Source: Bacillus infantis NRRL B-14911 (GTDB lineage Bacteria > Bacillota > Bacilli > Bacillales > Cytobacillaceae). From it: a DNA stretch of 64,000 nt. Location: positions 644,501-708,500 of the forward strand of contig NC_022524.1 in assembly GCF_000473245.1 (NCBI RefSeq), given 5' to 3'. Both the position numbers and the translations under genes were made by a program. Under the pieces are notes generated by a model. That model saw only the letters and a program-made list of their open reading frames with translations, was not told the DNA's origin and searched no databases. Numbering within the stretch: the stretch's first letter is position 1; every line of letters starts with the position of its first letter. Positions 9,553 to 17,033 of this stretch are shown one piece after another.

Positions 9553-9630
9553 TAGCAAGCAGCCCGGCTGCCATAGCAAAAGCCTTAGGCCCGCAGCTTT
9601 GCGTCTTTTACTTTCATAAAATTTGCCACT
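9553..9630 (-). promoter_or_regulatory. Cyclic di-GMP-I (GEMM) riboswitch aptamer
   Basis: Read on the minus strand, the leader contains GGCAAA, a TTTTA/TAAAA stem capped by a GAAA tetraloop, then GACGCAAAGC, GGGCCTAAGGC and GGCAGCCGGGCTGC. These are the conserved blocks of the c-di-GMP-I class, including the GNRA tetraloop and its receptor-side sequence. The aptamer sits immediately upstream of a gene for c-di-GMP synthesis and breakdown, so the protein's own product would control its expression. Confidence 0.88.
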
Positions 9631-9661
9631 TATATAGTACCATATACCTTTAATGGGAAAT

Positions 9662-9689
9662 TAGGTATTTTAATGGTAATATATACCTA
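9662..9689. promoter_or_regulatory. Inverted repeat between treR and the c-di-GMP gene
   Basis: TAGGTAT and ATACCTA form a 7-bp inverted repeat with a 14-bp gap, next to related ATATACC and GGTATATGG sequences. It lies in the divergent promoter region and could be an operator. It does not match the TreR operator known from B. subtilis, so no regulator is assigned. Confidence 0.3.
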
Positions 9690-9752
9690 CTTAAAGTTTG
9701 AGCCATTTTCAAGTTCATAAAAAAACGTTACACTATCCATAGGTGATTAATA

Positions 9753-10478
9753 ATGAAGAATAAATATCTGCTCATATACGAAGAGCTGGCATCAAAGATC
9801 CAGGATGGATATTATCCTGCAAGAAGCATTCTTCCGTCTGAAAATGAATTGACGGAGATGTTTGAGACATCGAGGGAAACGATTCGGAAGGCGCTGAATC
9901 TGCTGGCGCAGAACGGGTTCATCCAGAAGATACGCGGGAAGGGCTCGATTGTGCTTGATCTGAAGAAGCTGCAGTTCCCGATTTCCGGTCTGGTCAGCTT
10001 TAAGGAGCTGGCAGGAAAGATGGGCCAGAAGGCGGAAACCGATGTCGCGGAGTTTGCACTTGCGTTCCCGGATGATGATTTGATGAGGCAGCTGCATATC
10101 AAGGGAGAGGAAAAGATATGGAAGGTATGCCGTGTGCGGAAAATCGAGGGCGAGCGGATTATCCTTGATAAAGATTTCCTGGTAGAAAAATTGGTTCCCG
10201 GCCTGACAGAAGAGATTTGCCGCAATTCAATATTTGAATATATCGAGAACACGCTGAACCAGAAAATCAGTTTTGCGAAAAAGGAATTCACTGTCGAGGA
10301 GCCGACAGAGGAAGACCGGAGGATGCTTGACCTGGAAGGATACCATTCCGTCGTCGTCGTGAAAAATTATATCTATTTTGATGATGCATCCCTTTTCCAA
10401 TATACTGAATCACGCCACCGGCCGGACAAGTTCCGATTTGTCGATTTTGCCAGGCGGATGGACATGCCTTCAGGCTGA
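9753..10478 (+). CDS. treR: GntR/HutC-family trehalose operon repressor TreR
   Basis: Transcriptional repressor of trehalose uptake and breakdown; in B. subtilis it responds to trehalose-6-phosphate. The N-terminal winged helix (about residues 1-70) includes LPSENELTEMFETSRETIRK and a wing IQKIRGKGS. The UTRA effector domain follows and ends in LFQYTESRHRPDKFRFVDFARR, closely like B. subtilis TreR as I recall it. The length of 241 aa is normal. ATG 9753 has AGGTGAT upstream. Unlike in B. subtilis there is no treP or treA next to it, so it must act in trans on a distant operon. It ends in its own terminator. Confidence 0.88.
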   Translation: MKNKYLLIYEELASKIQDGYYPARSILPSENELTEMFETSRETIRKALNLLAQNGFIQKIRGKGSIVLDLKKLQFPISGLVSFKELAGKMGQKAETDVAEFALAFPDDDLMRQLHIKGEEKIWKVCRVRKIEGERIILDKDFLVEKLVPGLTEEICRNSIFEYIENTLNQKISFAKKEFTVEEPTEEDRRMLDLEGYHSVVVVKNYIYFDDASLFQYTESRHRPDKFRFVDFARRMDMPSG

Positions 10479-10520
10479 CAGGATGTGCTGGATCGGGCTT
10501 GAAAAAATAAGAAAATGGGT

Positions 10521-10555
10521 AAAAACTAACAGATTAAAGTCTGTTAGTTTTTTTT
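10521..10555 (+). terminator. treR terminator
   Basis: AACTAACAG pairs with CTGTTAGTT around a six-base loop and is followed by eight T. It separates treR from the hydroxylase gene. Confidence 0.92.
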
Positions 10556-10587
10556 GTTGTGAAAAATCCTTGAGAAGGGGTAATAGC

Positions 10588-11907
10588 ATGAACATATATA
10601 ATCTGATTGGCATCGGCATTGGTCCCTATAATTTAAGCCTGGCGGTGATGCTGAAGAAGGTCCCTGGACTGACGGGGCTCTTTTTTGACAAAACACCGGA
10701 ATTTTCCTGGCATCCCGGCATGCTGATTGAAGGCTCGGAGATGCAGGTGCCGTTTCTGGATGATCTGGTCACCCTGGCTGATCCGACAAGCCCATACACG
10801 TATTTAAATTATCTGCACGAGCATGACCGGCTGACCCAGTTTTCCTATTTTCACCGGCTGGAGATCCCGAGGAAGGAATATAATCATTACTGCCAATGGG
10901 CAGCTTCAAACCTGGACAATTGCAGGTTCGGCATGGAAGTGGCGGATGTGCGGGACAGGGAGGAGAATGGAGAGCGCTTTTTTGAGGTGACAGTGCTGAA
11001 TATGGACAATGGGCAGGAAGAGACTTATTTTGCCTATAATCTGATTCTCGGCACAGGGAATGAACCATTGGTGCCGGGCCATATAAAGGATTTCCTGGGG
11101 GAGGATTGCATCCACTCCAGCCGCTATCTGCAGTACAAGGACAAGCTGGTTGAGGGCGGGTCCATCAGTGTCATCGGTTCAGGGCAGAGTGCTGCGGAAA
11201 TCTTTTATGATCTTCTGCAATGCCAGAAAACGCATGATTTTCAGCTCAACTGGCTGGCCCGCTCTGCCGGATTCCTGCAGCTGGAAAGCACAAAGCTCGG
11301 CCAGGAGTTTTTTTCACCGGAGTACGTGAATTATTTTCACAGCCTTCCTTATGAGGAGCGGATCCAGTCACTGGATACATTGAACGGCCTCCGCAACGGC
11401 ATTGAGCCGGGGCTGCTGGATCTTATCTACAAAGAGCTTTATCACCAGACAATCGGCGGCGAGTCCAGCCTAGCGAGGATTCAGCCGCACGCGGAGCTTC
11501 AGGGGATGGAGCGCACATCATCCGGCTTCGCGCTTCAGCTCCAGCAGAAACAGGCAGAAACACCTTTTAAACTGGATTCTGACAAAGTGGTCCTGGCGAC
11601 GGGTTATCGGCCGCATCTGCCGGACTGGCTGCTCAGCCGCTATGCTGACGAAATCATCTGGGAGGCAGAGCGCGAATTCAAAGTGTCTCTCTCATATGAA
11701 ATCCTTTTTAAAAAGAAGCGCACAAACAGGATCTTCACCCTGACCAATATTGAGCATTCCCACGGGGCCGCTGCCACCCATCTCGGCTTGTCAGTCGACA
11801 GGAACAGGCGGATCATCAACACCCTTGCTGAAAAAGAAATCTATAAAAGCAATAAGAAAAACGTCTTTCACCGCTTTGTCCCGCGGGAAGAAGAAGTTGT
11901 ACTGTAA
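10588..11907 (+). CDS. Lysine/ornithine N-monooxygenase (IucD/SidA/PvdA family)
   Basis: Flavin- and NADPH-dependent enzyme that N-hydroxylates lysine or ornithine for hydroxamate siderophores. It shows the FAD motif GIGIGPYNLSLA at the N-terminus, family residues DDLVTLADPTSPYTYLNYL, the NADPH motif GSGQSAAEI and ATGYRPHLPDWL near the end. ATG 10588 has GAGAAGGGG upstream; an in-frame extension to 10378 overlaps treR and crosses a terminator, so it is rejected. The 439 aa fit the family. No siderophore synthetase, acetyltransferase, exporter or Fur-like box is adjacent, so the rest of the pathway must be elsewhere, or it serves another hydroxamate. Confidence 0.85.
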   Translation: MNIYNLIGIGIGPYNLSLAVMLKKVPGLTGLFFDKTPEFSWHPGMLIEGSEMQVPFLDDLVTLADPTSPYTYLNYLHEHDRLTQFSYFHRLEIPRKEYNHYCQWAASNLDNCRFGMEVADVRDREENGERFFEVTVLNMDNGQEETYFAYNLILGTGNEPLVPGHIKDFLGEDCIHSSRYLQYKDKLVEGGSISVIGSGQSAAEIFYDLLQCQKTHDFQLNWLARSAGFLQLESTKLGQEFFSPEYVNYFHSLPYEERIQSLDTLNGLRNGIEPGLLDLIYKELYHQTIGGESSLARIQPHAELQGMERTSSGFALQLQQKQAETPFKLDSDKVVLATGYRPHLPDWLLSRYADEIIWEAEREFKVSLSYEILFKKKRTNRIFTLTNIEHSHGAAATHLGLSVDRNRRIINTLAEKEIYKSNKKNVFHRFVPREEEVVL

Positions 11908-11913
11908 AACAAG

Positions 11914-11939
11914 GTTTTATCACTGCCCAGGGAGGGAAA
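11914..11939 (+). promoter_or_regulatory. Candidate SigB promoter for the DJ-1 family stress protein
   Basis: GTTTTA, a 14-base spacer, then GGGAAA: close to the SigB consensus GTTTAA-N12-15-GGGTAT. The B. subtilis counterpart (general stress protein 18) belongs to the general stress regulon. Confidence 0.5.
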
Positions 11940-11977
11940 TCTCATTAATGTGATCAAATTTAAAGGAGATGACCGAA

Positions 11978-12493
11978 TTGGCTAAAATCGCATGCTTAAT
12001 TACCGAAATGTTTGAAGACGTAGAGTATACAGATCCTGCGAAAGCTTTCAAAGAAGCGGGACATGAAATTACGGCAATCGAGAAGGAAGCAGGCAAATCT
12101 GTCAAAGGCAAGCAGGGAGACGCAACCGTGCAGATTGATAAAGGGATCGATGATGTAAATCCTTCCGACTTTGATGCACTATTCCTGCCAGGCGGATTTT
12201 CTCCTGACCAGCTTCGTGCCGATGACCGTTTTGTCCAGTTTACAAAATCCTTCATGGACGACATGAAGCCTGTATTGGCAATCTGCCACGGACCGCAGCT
12301 GCTCATCACAGCAAAAACGCTTGATGGAAGAGATGCGACAGGCTTCAAATCCATCCGCGTCGACATGGAAAACGCCGGCGTCAACTTCAAGGACCAGGAA
12401 GTTGTCGTATGCCAGAACCAGCTGGTAACAAGCCGTAACCCGGATGACATCCCGGCGTTCATTAAAGAGTCATTGAATGTACTTTCGAAATAA
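11978..12493 (+). CDS. yfkM: DJ-1/PfpI family general stress protein (YfkM-like)
   Basis: Type 1 glutamine amidotransferase-like protein of the DJ-1/PfpI superfamily. Members act as chaperones, deglycases or proteases in oxidative or carbonyl stress; the exact activity here is unproven. The nucleophile elbow is AICHGPQLL, with Cys then His (about residue 103), and an acidic residue sits in ITEMFEDVEY near the N-terminus. I place the start at TTG 11978: AAAGGAG ends at 11968, nine bases upstream but directly against the ATG at 11969. The 171 aa and the sequence match YfkM/GSP18. A SigB-like promoter lies upstream, and the position after treR matches the conserved order. Confidence 0.87.
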   Translation: MAKIACLITEMFEDVEYTDPAKAFKEAGHEITAIEKEAGKSVKGKQGDATVQIDKGIDDVNPSDFDALFLPGGFSPDQLRADDRFVQFTKSFMDDMKPVLAICHGPQLLITAKTLDGRDATGFKSIRVDMENAGVNFKDQEVVVCQNQLVTSRNPDDIPAFIKESLNVLSK

Positions 12494-12503
12494 AATGGAG
12501 CAG

Positions 12504-12544
12504 GAGCGGGGGCGCTTGGTTGAGCGTGGCCCGCTCTTTTTTTG
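12504..12544 (+). terminator. yfkM terminator
   Basis: GAGCGGG pairs with CCCGCTC and is followed by seven T. A similar, weaker hairpin plus T run occurs again near 12745-12775 in the duplicated block. Confidence 0.85.
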
Positions 12545-12920
12545 CACTTGGATATGGGTATTTTTGTAAAGTGGAAAAATTATTGCTGTTTTTGGGGTGA
12601 ATCCTGCTTAAAGTGGGGTGAAAAAACCGCAGTCTGGGGAGAAAAAATCAGATTTTGGGAGTAATAATTTAAAATGTAGAGAGAATGGCTTTTTTCCCAG
12701 CTGAAAATCCCGATTAAACACACTCAAAATAGAAGGGGGCGGGGCGGTTACATTATGGTGACCGTTCTTTTTTTGATGGTAAGTGGGTATTTTTGTAATG
12801 GGGGGATTATCGCTGTTTTTGGGGTGAATCCTGCTTAAAGTGGGGTGAAAAAACCGCAATCCGGGGAGAAAAAATTAAATTCCAGGCAGAATAATCCTAA
12901 ATCCAGGGAGAATGGCCATT
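12533..12920. repeat. Duplicated intergenic block with ~20-bp-period TGGGGTGA array
   Basis: Two imperfect direct copies (about 12533-12700 and 12765-12920) each begin in a terminator-like T run and GGGTATTTTTGTAA. Each then carries a motif TGGGGTGA/TGGGGAGA at 12593, 12614, 12635, 12656 in copy one and 12820, 12841, 12862 in copy two, a step of about 21 bp. No gene is supported from 12494 to 13084. Confidence 0.8.
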
Positions 12921-13084
12921 TCCTGTTTTGTGGCACACCCAGCCCTCCAATCATATAGTGGTAAAAGGCATCAGGCGCCATTCCTTTGAAATTCTTCCTT
13001 TGTCGCGATAAGATAGAGAAAGGGACTTTTTTGCTATCTGAACCATATACAGTTTTACATAAATGAGCGGGGAAGGCAGGTAAA

Positions 13085-13837
13085 ATGATGATTGTATTGA
13101 AATCAGCGCGTGAGATTGAAGCGATGAAAAAAGCGGGCGAAATTCTCGCCTCGTGCCATAAAGAGATTGCGAAGAGAATCAAGCCGGGTGTGACCACTTG
13201 GGAAATCGATGAGTTTGTGGAGGGATTCCTCAAGGAGCATGATGCGACTCCGGAGCAGAAAGGCTACAAAGGCTATAAATATGCGACCTGTGCCAGCATC
13301 AATGATGAAATCTGCCACGGTTTCCCGCGCAGGGAAGAATTGAAGGACGGCGATATCGTCACGATTGATATGGTTGTAAGATATAACGGGGCGCTCGCAG
13401 ATTCTGCCTGGACCTATGCGGTCGGCAATCTGTCCGAGAAGCACCGCAAGTTGCTGGAGGTCACAAAGGAAGCCCTCTATAAAGGGATCGAGCAGGCTGT
13501 GCCTGGCAAGCGGATCGGGGATATCGGCCACGCCATCCAAACCTATGTCGAGGGTGAGGGCTTCTCTGTTGTCCGCAATTTCATTGGGCACGGAATCGGC
13601 AATGTGATTCATGAAAAGCCGGATGTGCCGCACTTTGGCCTTGCTGGAAAAGGGCCGCGCATCAAGGAAGGGATGGTTTTCACCATCGAGCCGATGGTCA
13701 ATGTCGGCGTGTATGACACGAAAATGGACAATAACGGCTGGACAGCGAGGACGGCAGACGGCAAATTCTCTGCGCAGTATGAGCATACTATTGCGGTTAC
13801 AAAAGAAGGCACATTGATTTTAACAGATCAGGAATAG
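13085..13837 (+). CDS. map: Type I methionyl aminopeptidase
   Basis: Removes the initiator methionine from nascent proteins using a dinuclear metal centre. The five expected ligands are visible: Asp in DIVTIDMVV, Asp in ALADSAWT, His in FIGHGIGNVIHE, Glu in FTIEPMV and Glu in AQYEHTIAV. It is 250 aa, the minimal bacterial size. It stands alone rather than in the ribosomal-protein operon next to adk, so it is probably the second paralogue of the genome, as Bacillus species commonly have two. ATG 13085 and ATG 13088 are both possible starts. It ends at a terminator shared with the convergent methyltransferase gene. Confidence 0.92.
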   Translation: MMIVLKSAREIEAMKKAGEILASCHKEIAKRIKPGVTTWEIDEFVEGFLKEHDATPEQKGYKGYKYATCASINDEICHGFPRREELKDGDIVTIDMVVRYNGALADSAWTYAVGNLSEKHRKLLEVTKEALYKGIEQAVPGKRIGDIGHAIQTYVEGEGFSVVRNFIGHGIGNVIHEKPDVPHFGLAGKGPRIKEGMVFTIEPMVNVGVYDTKMDNNGWTARTADGKFSAQYEHTIAVTKEGTLILTDQE

Positions 13838-13882
13838 AAGGAAGGGCAGGTCTTCGGATCAGTCTTTTTTTCTAAAAAGCGT

Positions 13883-13915
13883 GGCCCTGTGAGTACTCAC
13901 AGGGCCTTTTTCCTT
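13883..13915. terminator. Bidirectional terminator, perfect palindrome
   Basis: GGCCCTGTGAGT meets its exact complement to form a 24-base perfect palindrome (13883-13906) flanked by A and T runs. The stop codon of the minus-strand methyltransferase (13897-13899) lies inside the stem. Confidence 0.9.
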
Positions 13916-14619
13916 CCGATATACAGTGTATCGCCTGCCGATAATCCATACTTTCTTGCTTCCTCGAGGCCGTGATGCTCAGCAAAATCATACTGTTCCA
14001 GTAAAAAGCCTGCAGCTTCAAGCCTGCCCGTAAAATCTTCCTTGCTGTAGAGCCTGACATGGTCACTCTGGCCAAAATACCTCAGCTTATCCGCGGGAGA
14101 GGTGATCAAGGGATTCTCAAGGCTTTTCTTCAGATTCAGGCTGATGGGTACCTGCAGAATGCTCCAGCCACCGGGCTTCAGCACCCGGTAAATCTCGTCC
14201 ATGGCAGCTTGATCTTCAAGTATATGCTCCAGCACATGGCTGCACAGAATCACATCGAAGCTGCCCTCAGGACAAGGGATGGCCCGGATGTCCATTTTGA
14301 CGGTTTCTGCATCCTTCGGCATCAGGTCCCCCGCCAGATAATCGACCGCAGGTTCCTTGCTGATCCATTTCCTTAAGTTTATTTCGGGAGCAATATGCAA
14401 TAATTTCTGCTTCTTTTTCAGCAGATTGGTTTCCCTTTCGATGAAAAGCCTGTAGAGCCGTTCACGGTCAATGGAGTGGCAGTGCGGGCAAATGGCGGTT
14501 GCTTTGTTCCACATTTCATAGATATGGCTGGGAAAGTCATATTTGTCCGGCCACGGAATAAAAGAGTCAAAGCTTTGACTGCAAAAAGGACAATGATATG
14601 GTGTTCGAGTGTCTGTCAT
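13897..14619 (-). CDS. SAM-dependent methyltransferase with N-terminal zinc ribbon
   Basis: The N-terminus carries CPFC and CPHC pairs (residues about 10-13 and 44-47), forming a probable zinc ribbon. A Methyltransf_11-type fold follows. Motif I is degenerate (LLHIAPE); the later motifs are clear: SFDVILCSHVLEHI and LKPGGWSILQVP. Length 240 aa. The target is unknown; a zinc ribbon before this fold is seen in several rRNA and small-molecule methyltransferases. It is transcribed alone and converges on map. Confidence 0.8.
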   Translation of the reverse strand: MTDTRTPYHCPFCSQSFDSFIPWPDKYDFPSHIYEMWNKATAICPHCHSIDRERLYRLFIERETNLLKKKQKLLHIAPEINLRKWISKEPAVDYLAGDLMPKDAETVKMDIRAIPCPEGSFDVILCSHVLEHILEDQAAMDEIYRVLKPGGWSILQVPISLNLKKSLENPLITSPADKLRYFGQSDHVRLYSKEDFTGRLEAAGFLLEQYDFAEHHGLEEARKYGLSAGDTLYIGRKKAL

Positions 14620-14716
14620 TGTGCATCCTTTCCATTCTTCTTTATCCAGATATAATCGCGCGCGCAGTGTAGTATATAAATATGGAAAAGTGAATGGAAG
14701 GTTACTATAAAGAGGC

Positions 14717-14818
14717 TTATCCCCATAAAACAGTCAAACTATCCACAAAAGTGTATATCTTTCTGAAAAATCACGCTTATCCACAGGGTGATTTTTATCG
14801 GAAAATGGCTTATCCACA
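14717..14818. other. Cluster of DnaA-box sequences
   Basis: Four sites in about 100 bp: TTATCCCCA (14717), CTATCCACA (14739), TTATCCACA (14777) and TTATCCACA (14810), all in one orientation. The last two match the DnaA box exactly. The spacing (22, 38 and 33 bp) and the position after a GGCATATGCC plus T-run terminator of the minus-strand MBL gene also resemble the 20-bp arrays of this genome, so this may be a relative of those rather than a true DnaA-titrating site. Confidence 0.55.
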
Positions 14819-14845
14819 GAAAAAAGCCCGGCATATGCCACGCAA

Positions 14846-15667
14846 TCAGTTACCGAATTCTTTTTTCATCAGTTCAATATTGCCCTCATGGAAATCCTTC
14901 ATGATGCGGGGATACTTATATTCCTCAAAGAGTACATAGCTTTCAGCTTCTTTACCTTCAGCCACATATTCCTTCAGTTTTGCAAGATAACCGGCAGAGG
15001 AGTGGATGCGGGATGAAATCTCCTCATTGCTGTAGGCCGGCAGTCCGTGCCCGGTCATCATGAGCCGGAAGCTGTGGTCTGCGAGGCTGTCCGCGAATTT
15101 TTCCAAAGTGAGCAGATAATCGGTGCTGGAAAAATAAACATAAGGGAATTCTGTATCACAGAGATAGTCTCCTGCGATCAGCAGGTCCAGCGACGGGATG
15201 ATGCAGGCAATCCCGCAGTCAGTATGGCCGGGCGTCAGGAAAAATTTAAGCTCTGTCCCGCCGACAGCCAGTGCCTGCCCGTCCTGTGAAATGACGATGT
15301 CAGCGGCCGGATAAGAAGGTGTATAGTCCCGGTCGATATAATAAGAATCATCAAATGAGAGGATCTGCTCGATTATTTTTTCCCTTTCCTGCCCGTCCTT
15401 TTCGTTCAAGGCTTTGCTTGCGATGATGGTTGCATCAGGGAAAGCGCCGTGGCCGATAATATGGTCATAGTCAGAATGGGTGTACAGTACAAACATCGGG
15501 CGGCTTCCTGCTGAGCGGTACACATAGGAGCGGATTTCTTCAATTTCATGGGGAAGCCAGCATGGATCGATGACGAGGACCAGATCCTCCGTTTGAATGA
15601 CGGCAGAATTGGTCTTAAACAGGCTGCTCTGAAAAATCGCTGTGTTTTGGTCTTTATGGATGAGCAT
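14846..15667 (-). CDS. MBL-fold metallo-hydrolase
   Basis: Metallo-beta-lactamase-fold hydrolase, 273 aa. Metal-binding motifs are visible in order: THSDYDH (about residue 63), PGHTDCG, AGDYLCD and MTGHGLP. No signal peptide is seen. AAAGGAGG sits just before ATG 15667. It resembles general-purpose hydrolases of the glyoxalase II/YflN type rather than a beta-lactamase. Substrate unknown. A GGTGTCAGGCACC palindrome lies immediately upstream (about 15676-15690). Confidence 0.85.
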   Translation of the reverse strand: MLIHKDQNTAIFQSSLFKTNSAVIQTEDLVLVIDPCWLPHEIEEIRSYVYRSAGSRPMFVLYTHSDYDHIIGHGAFPDATIIASKALNEKDGQEREKIIEQILSFDDSYYIDRDYTPSYPAADIVISQDGQALAVGGTELKFFLTPGHTDCGIACIIPSLDLLIAGDYLCDTEFPYVYFSSTDYLLTLEKFADSLADHSFRLMMTGHGLPAYSNEEISSRIHSSAGYLAKLKEYVAEGKEAESYVLFEEYKYPRIMKDFHEGNIELMKKEFGN

Positions 15668-15703
15668 GGGAATCCTCCTTTAGTGGTGTCAGGCACCACT
15701 TTT

Positions 15704-15740
15704 ATAAAAACAAAAGCAGACCCCATAGGCCTGCTGCTTT
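15704..15740 (-). terminator. yfkK terminator
   Basis: On the minus strand AAAGCAG pairs with CTGCTTT across a 14-base loop and is followed by a T-rich tract. Confidence 0.7.
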
Positions 15741-15743
15741 CAC

Positions 15744-15968
15744 TTACATTTTCCTCAAGTTGCCGAGCTCTTCTACAAGCGCCTGCATTTCATTGGGGCT
15801 GAAAGAATCTTTTTTCATGACAAGATCGTAGATTTCCTTCAGCTCTGTGTACATTTCCTCGTCAAAATGGGACGGTTTAATGGCACCGAGGTTCAGGACC
15901 TTCAGCTTTTCTTTGATCTGTTCAATCATATATTCGACATTTGCAGTTGATTTTTCCGATAAGTTCAT
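15744..15968 (-). CDS. yfkK: DUF1128/UPF0435 family protein (YfkK)
   Basis: Small (74 aa) acidic, helical cytoplasmic protein with the family look: VEYMIEQIKEKLKVLN near the start and FSPNEMQALVEELGNLR at the end. Function unknown. It lies divergent to the yfkJ phosphatase gene, as in B. subtilis, which supports the assignment. AGAGGATG precedes ATG 15968. Confidence 0.85.
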   Translation of the reverse strand: MNLSEKSTANVEYMIEQIKEKLKVLNLGAIKPSHFDEEMYTELKEIYDLVMKKDSFSPNEMQALVEELGNLRKM

Positions 15969-16136
15969 GGGGGTGTCATCCTCTCATCACGATATCGACA
16001 GGGAGTTCCTGTCCTTTACTCTTCATCTTTCCATGATAAGAGCGGAATGTCAATGAAATTATGGAGCGGCCTTCCTGCTTATAGTTGCATGAAAGCAGTG
16101 AAATAGAAGAAAATGTAGCTAAGGGGGAATGTGATT

Positions 16137-16604
16137 GTGATTCGCGTTTTGTTTGTGTGCCTCGGCAATATCTGCCGCTCGCCGATGGCAGAAGCCCTGT
16201 TCAGGGACCAGGTTAAAAAGGAAGGTCTGGAAGGAGCCATCGAGGTCGATTCTGCCGGGACAGGTGACTGGCATATCGGCAAGCCGCCCCATGAAGGAAC
16301 CAGGAAAATCCTTGAGAAATACAAGGTGGATGCTGCAGGATTGGCCGCCCGGCAGATTAAAGCATCCGACCTGGATGAATTCCAGTGGATCGTGGCGATG
16401 GACAGCCAAAACCAGGCAGATATTCTGAGCCTTAAAAAAGGCAATCCTGATGCCAGGGTAGTCAGGCTCCTCGACTACAGCGACCGCAGGGATAAAGACG
16501 TGCCGGACCCGTATTATACCGGCAACTTCGAGGAAGTCTACAGCCTCCTGAAGGAAAGCTGCGAAAGCCTCCTGAAAGAAATAAGCATAATTTATCATTT
16601 ATAA
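16137..16604 (+). CDS. yfkJ: Low-molecular-weight protein tyrosine phosphatase (YfkJ)
   Basis: Dephosphorylates phosphotyrosine in proteins. The catalytic P-loop is at the extreme N-terminus, CLGNICRS (Cys-x5-Arg), and the general-acid loop is DPYYTG near residue 120. GTG 16137 lies eight bases after AAGGGGGA, whereas GTG 16131 is only two bases away, so I use 16137 (155 aa). It heads the yfkJ-yfkI-yfkH series and is followed after 25 bases by the next gene, so they are probably co-transcribed. Confidence 0.92.
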   Translation: MIRVLFVCLGNICRSPMAEALFRDQVKKEGLEGAIEVDSAGTGDWHIGKPPHEGTRKILEKYKVDAAGLAARQIKASDLDEFQWIVAMDSQNQADILSLKKGNPDARVVRLLDYSDRRDKDVPDPYYTGNFEEVYSLLKESCESLLKEISIIYHL

Positions 16605-16629
16605 AGTAAAAATGGAAAGAGGGATAAGC

Positions 16630-17016
16630 ATGGGGAAAACGAAATTACTGCAGGGAATGCTGCTAGGTGCGATTGCAGGCGGTGCATTGTCACTATTTGA
16701 TAAAGAAACACGCCGGGCCGTTCTGGAGACAAGCCGCAAAACAGCGGGGAGTGCAGCCTATTACATAAAAAATCCTTCGAAAGCAGCCGAGTCGGTCAAA
16801 CAGACGGCCAGCTCGATCCGCACGACCATTGAACAGGTAACGGAAGATGTTGCTTTTATCACGGAAAAAGTCGAGGAGTTGAGGGAAGTGACTCCCCAGG
16901 TGGTGGATATTGTCCAGGAAACACGCTCCGCTTTTTCAAAAGAAAGCAAGAAAGCTCCTTTAGCCGAGGATGAGCCATTAAAGAAGACTTCAGCTATCAG
17001 TACAGAAGAAGAATGA
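16630..17016 (+). CDS. YtxH-like small protein (YfkI position)
   Basis: A 128-aa protein with a glycine-rich hydrophobic stretch near the N-terminus (LLGAIAGGALSLFD), then a long amphipathic helix with many Val/Thr/Glu, and a charged tail. This is the pattern of YtxH/GvpP-type stress proteins. ATG 16630 has AGAGGGA at a good distance; an upstream ATG at 16612 has none. The LLxGxxLGxIxGGAL motif is shared with the larger protein at 35188. It sits between yfkJ and yfkH. Molecular function unknown. Confidence 0.75.
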   Translation: MGKTKLLQGMLLGAIAGGALSLFDKETRRAVLETSRKTAGSAAYYIKNPSKAAESVKQTASSIRTTIEQVTEDVAFITEKVEELREVTPQVVDIVQETRSAFSKESKKAPLAEDEPLKKTSAISTEEE

Positions 17017-17033
17017 GCAGAGGAGGGGCTGCA

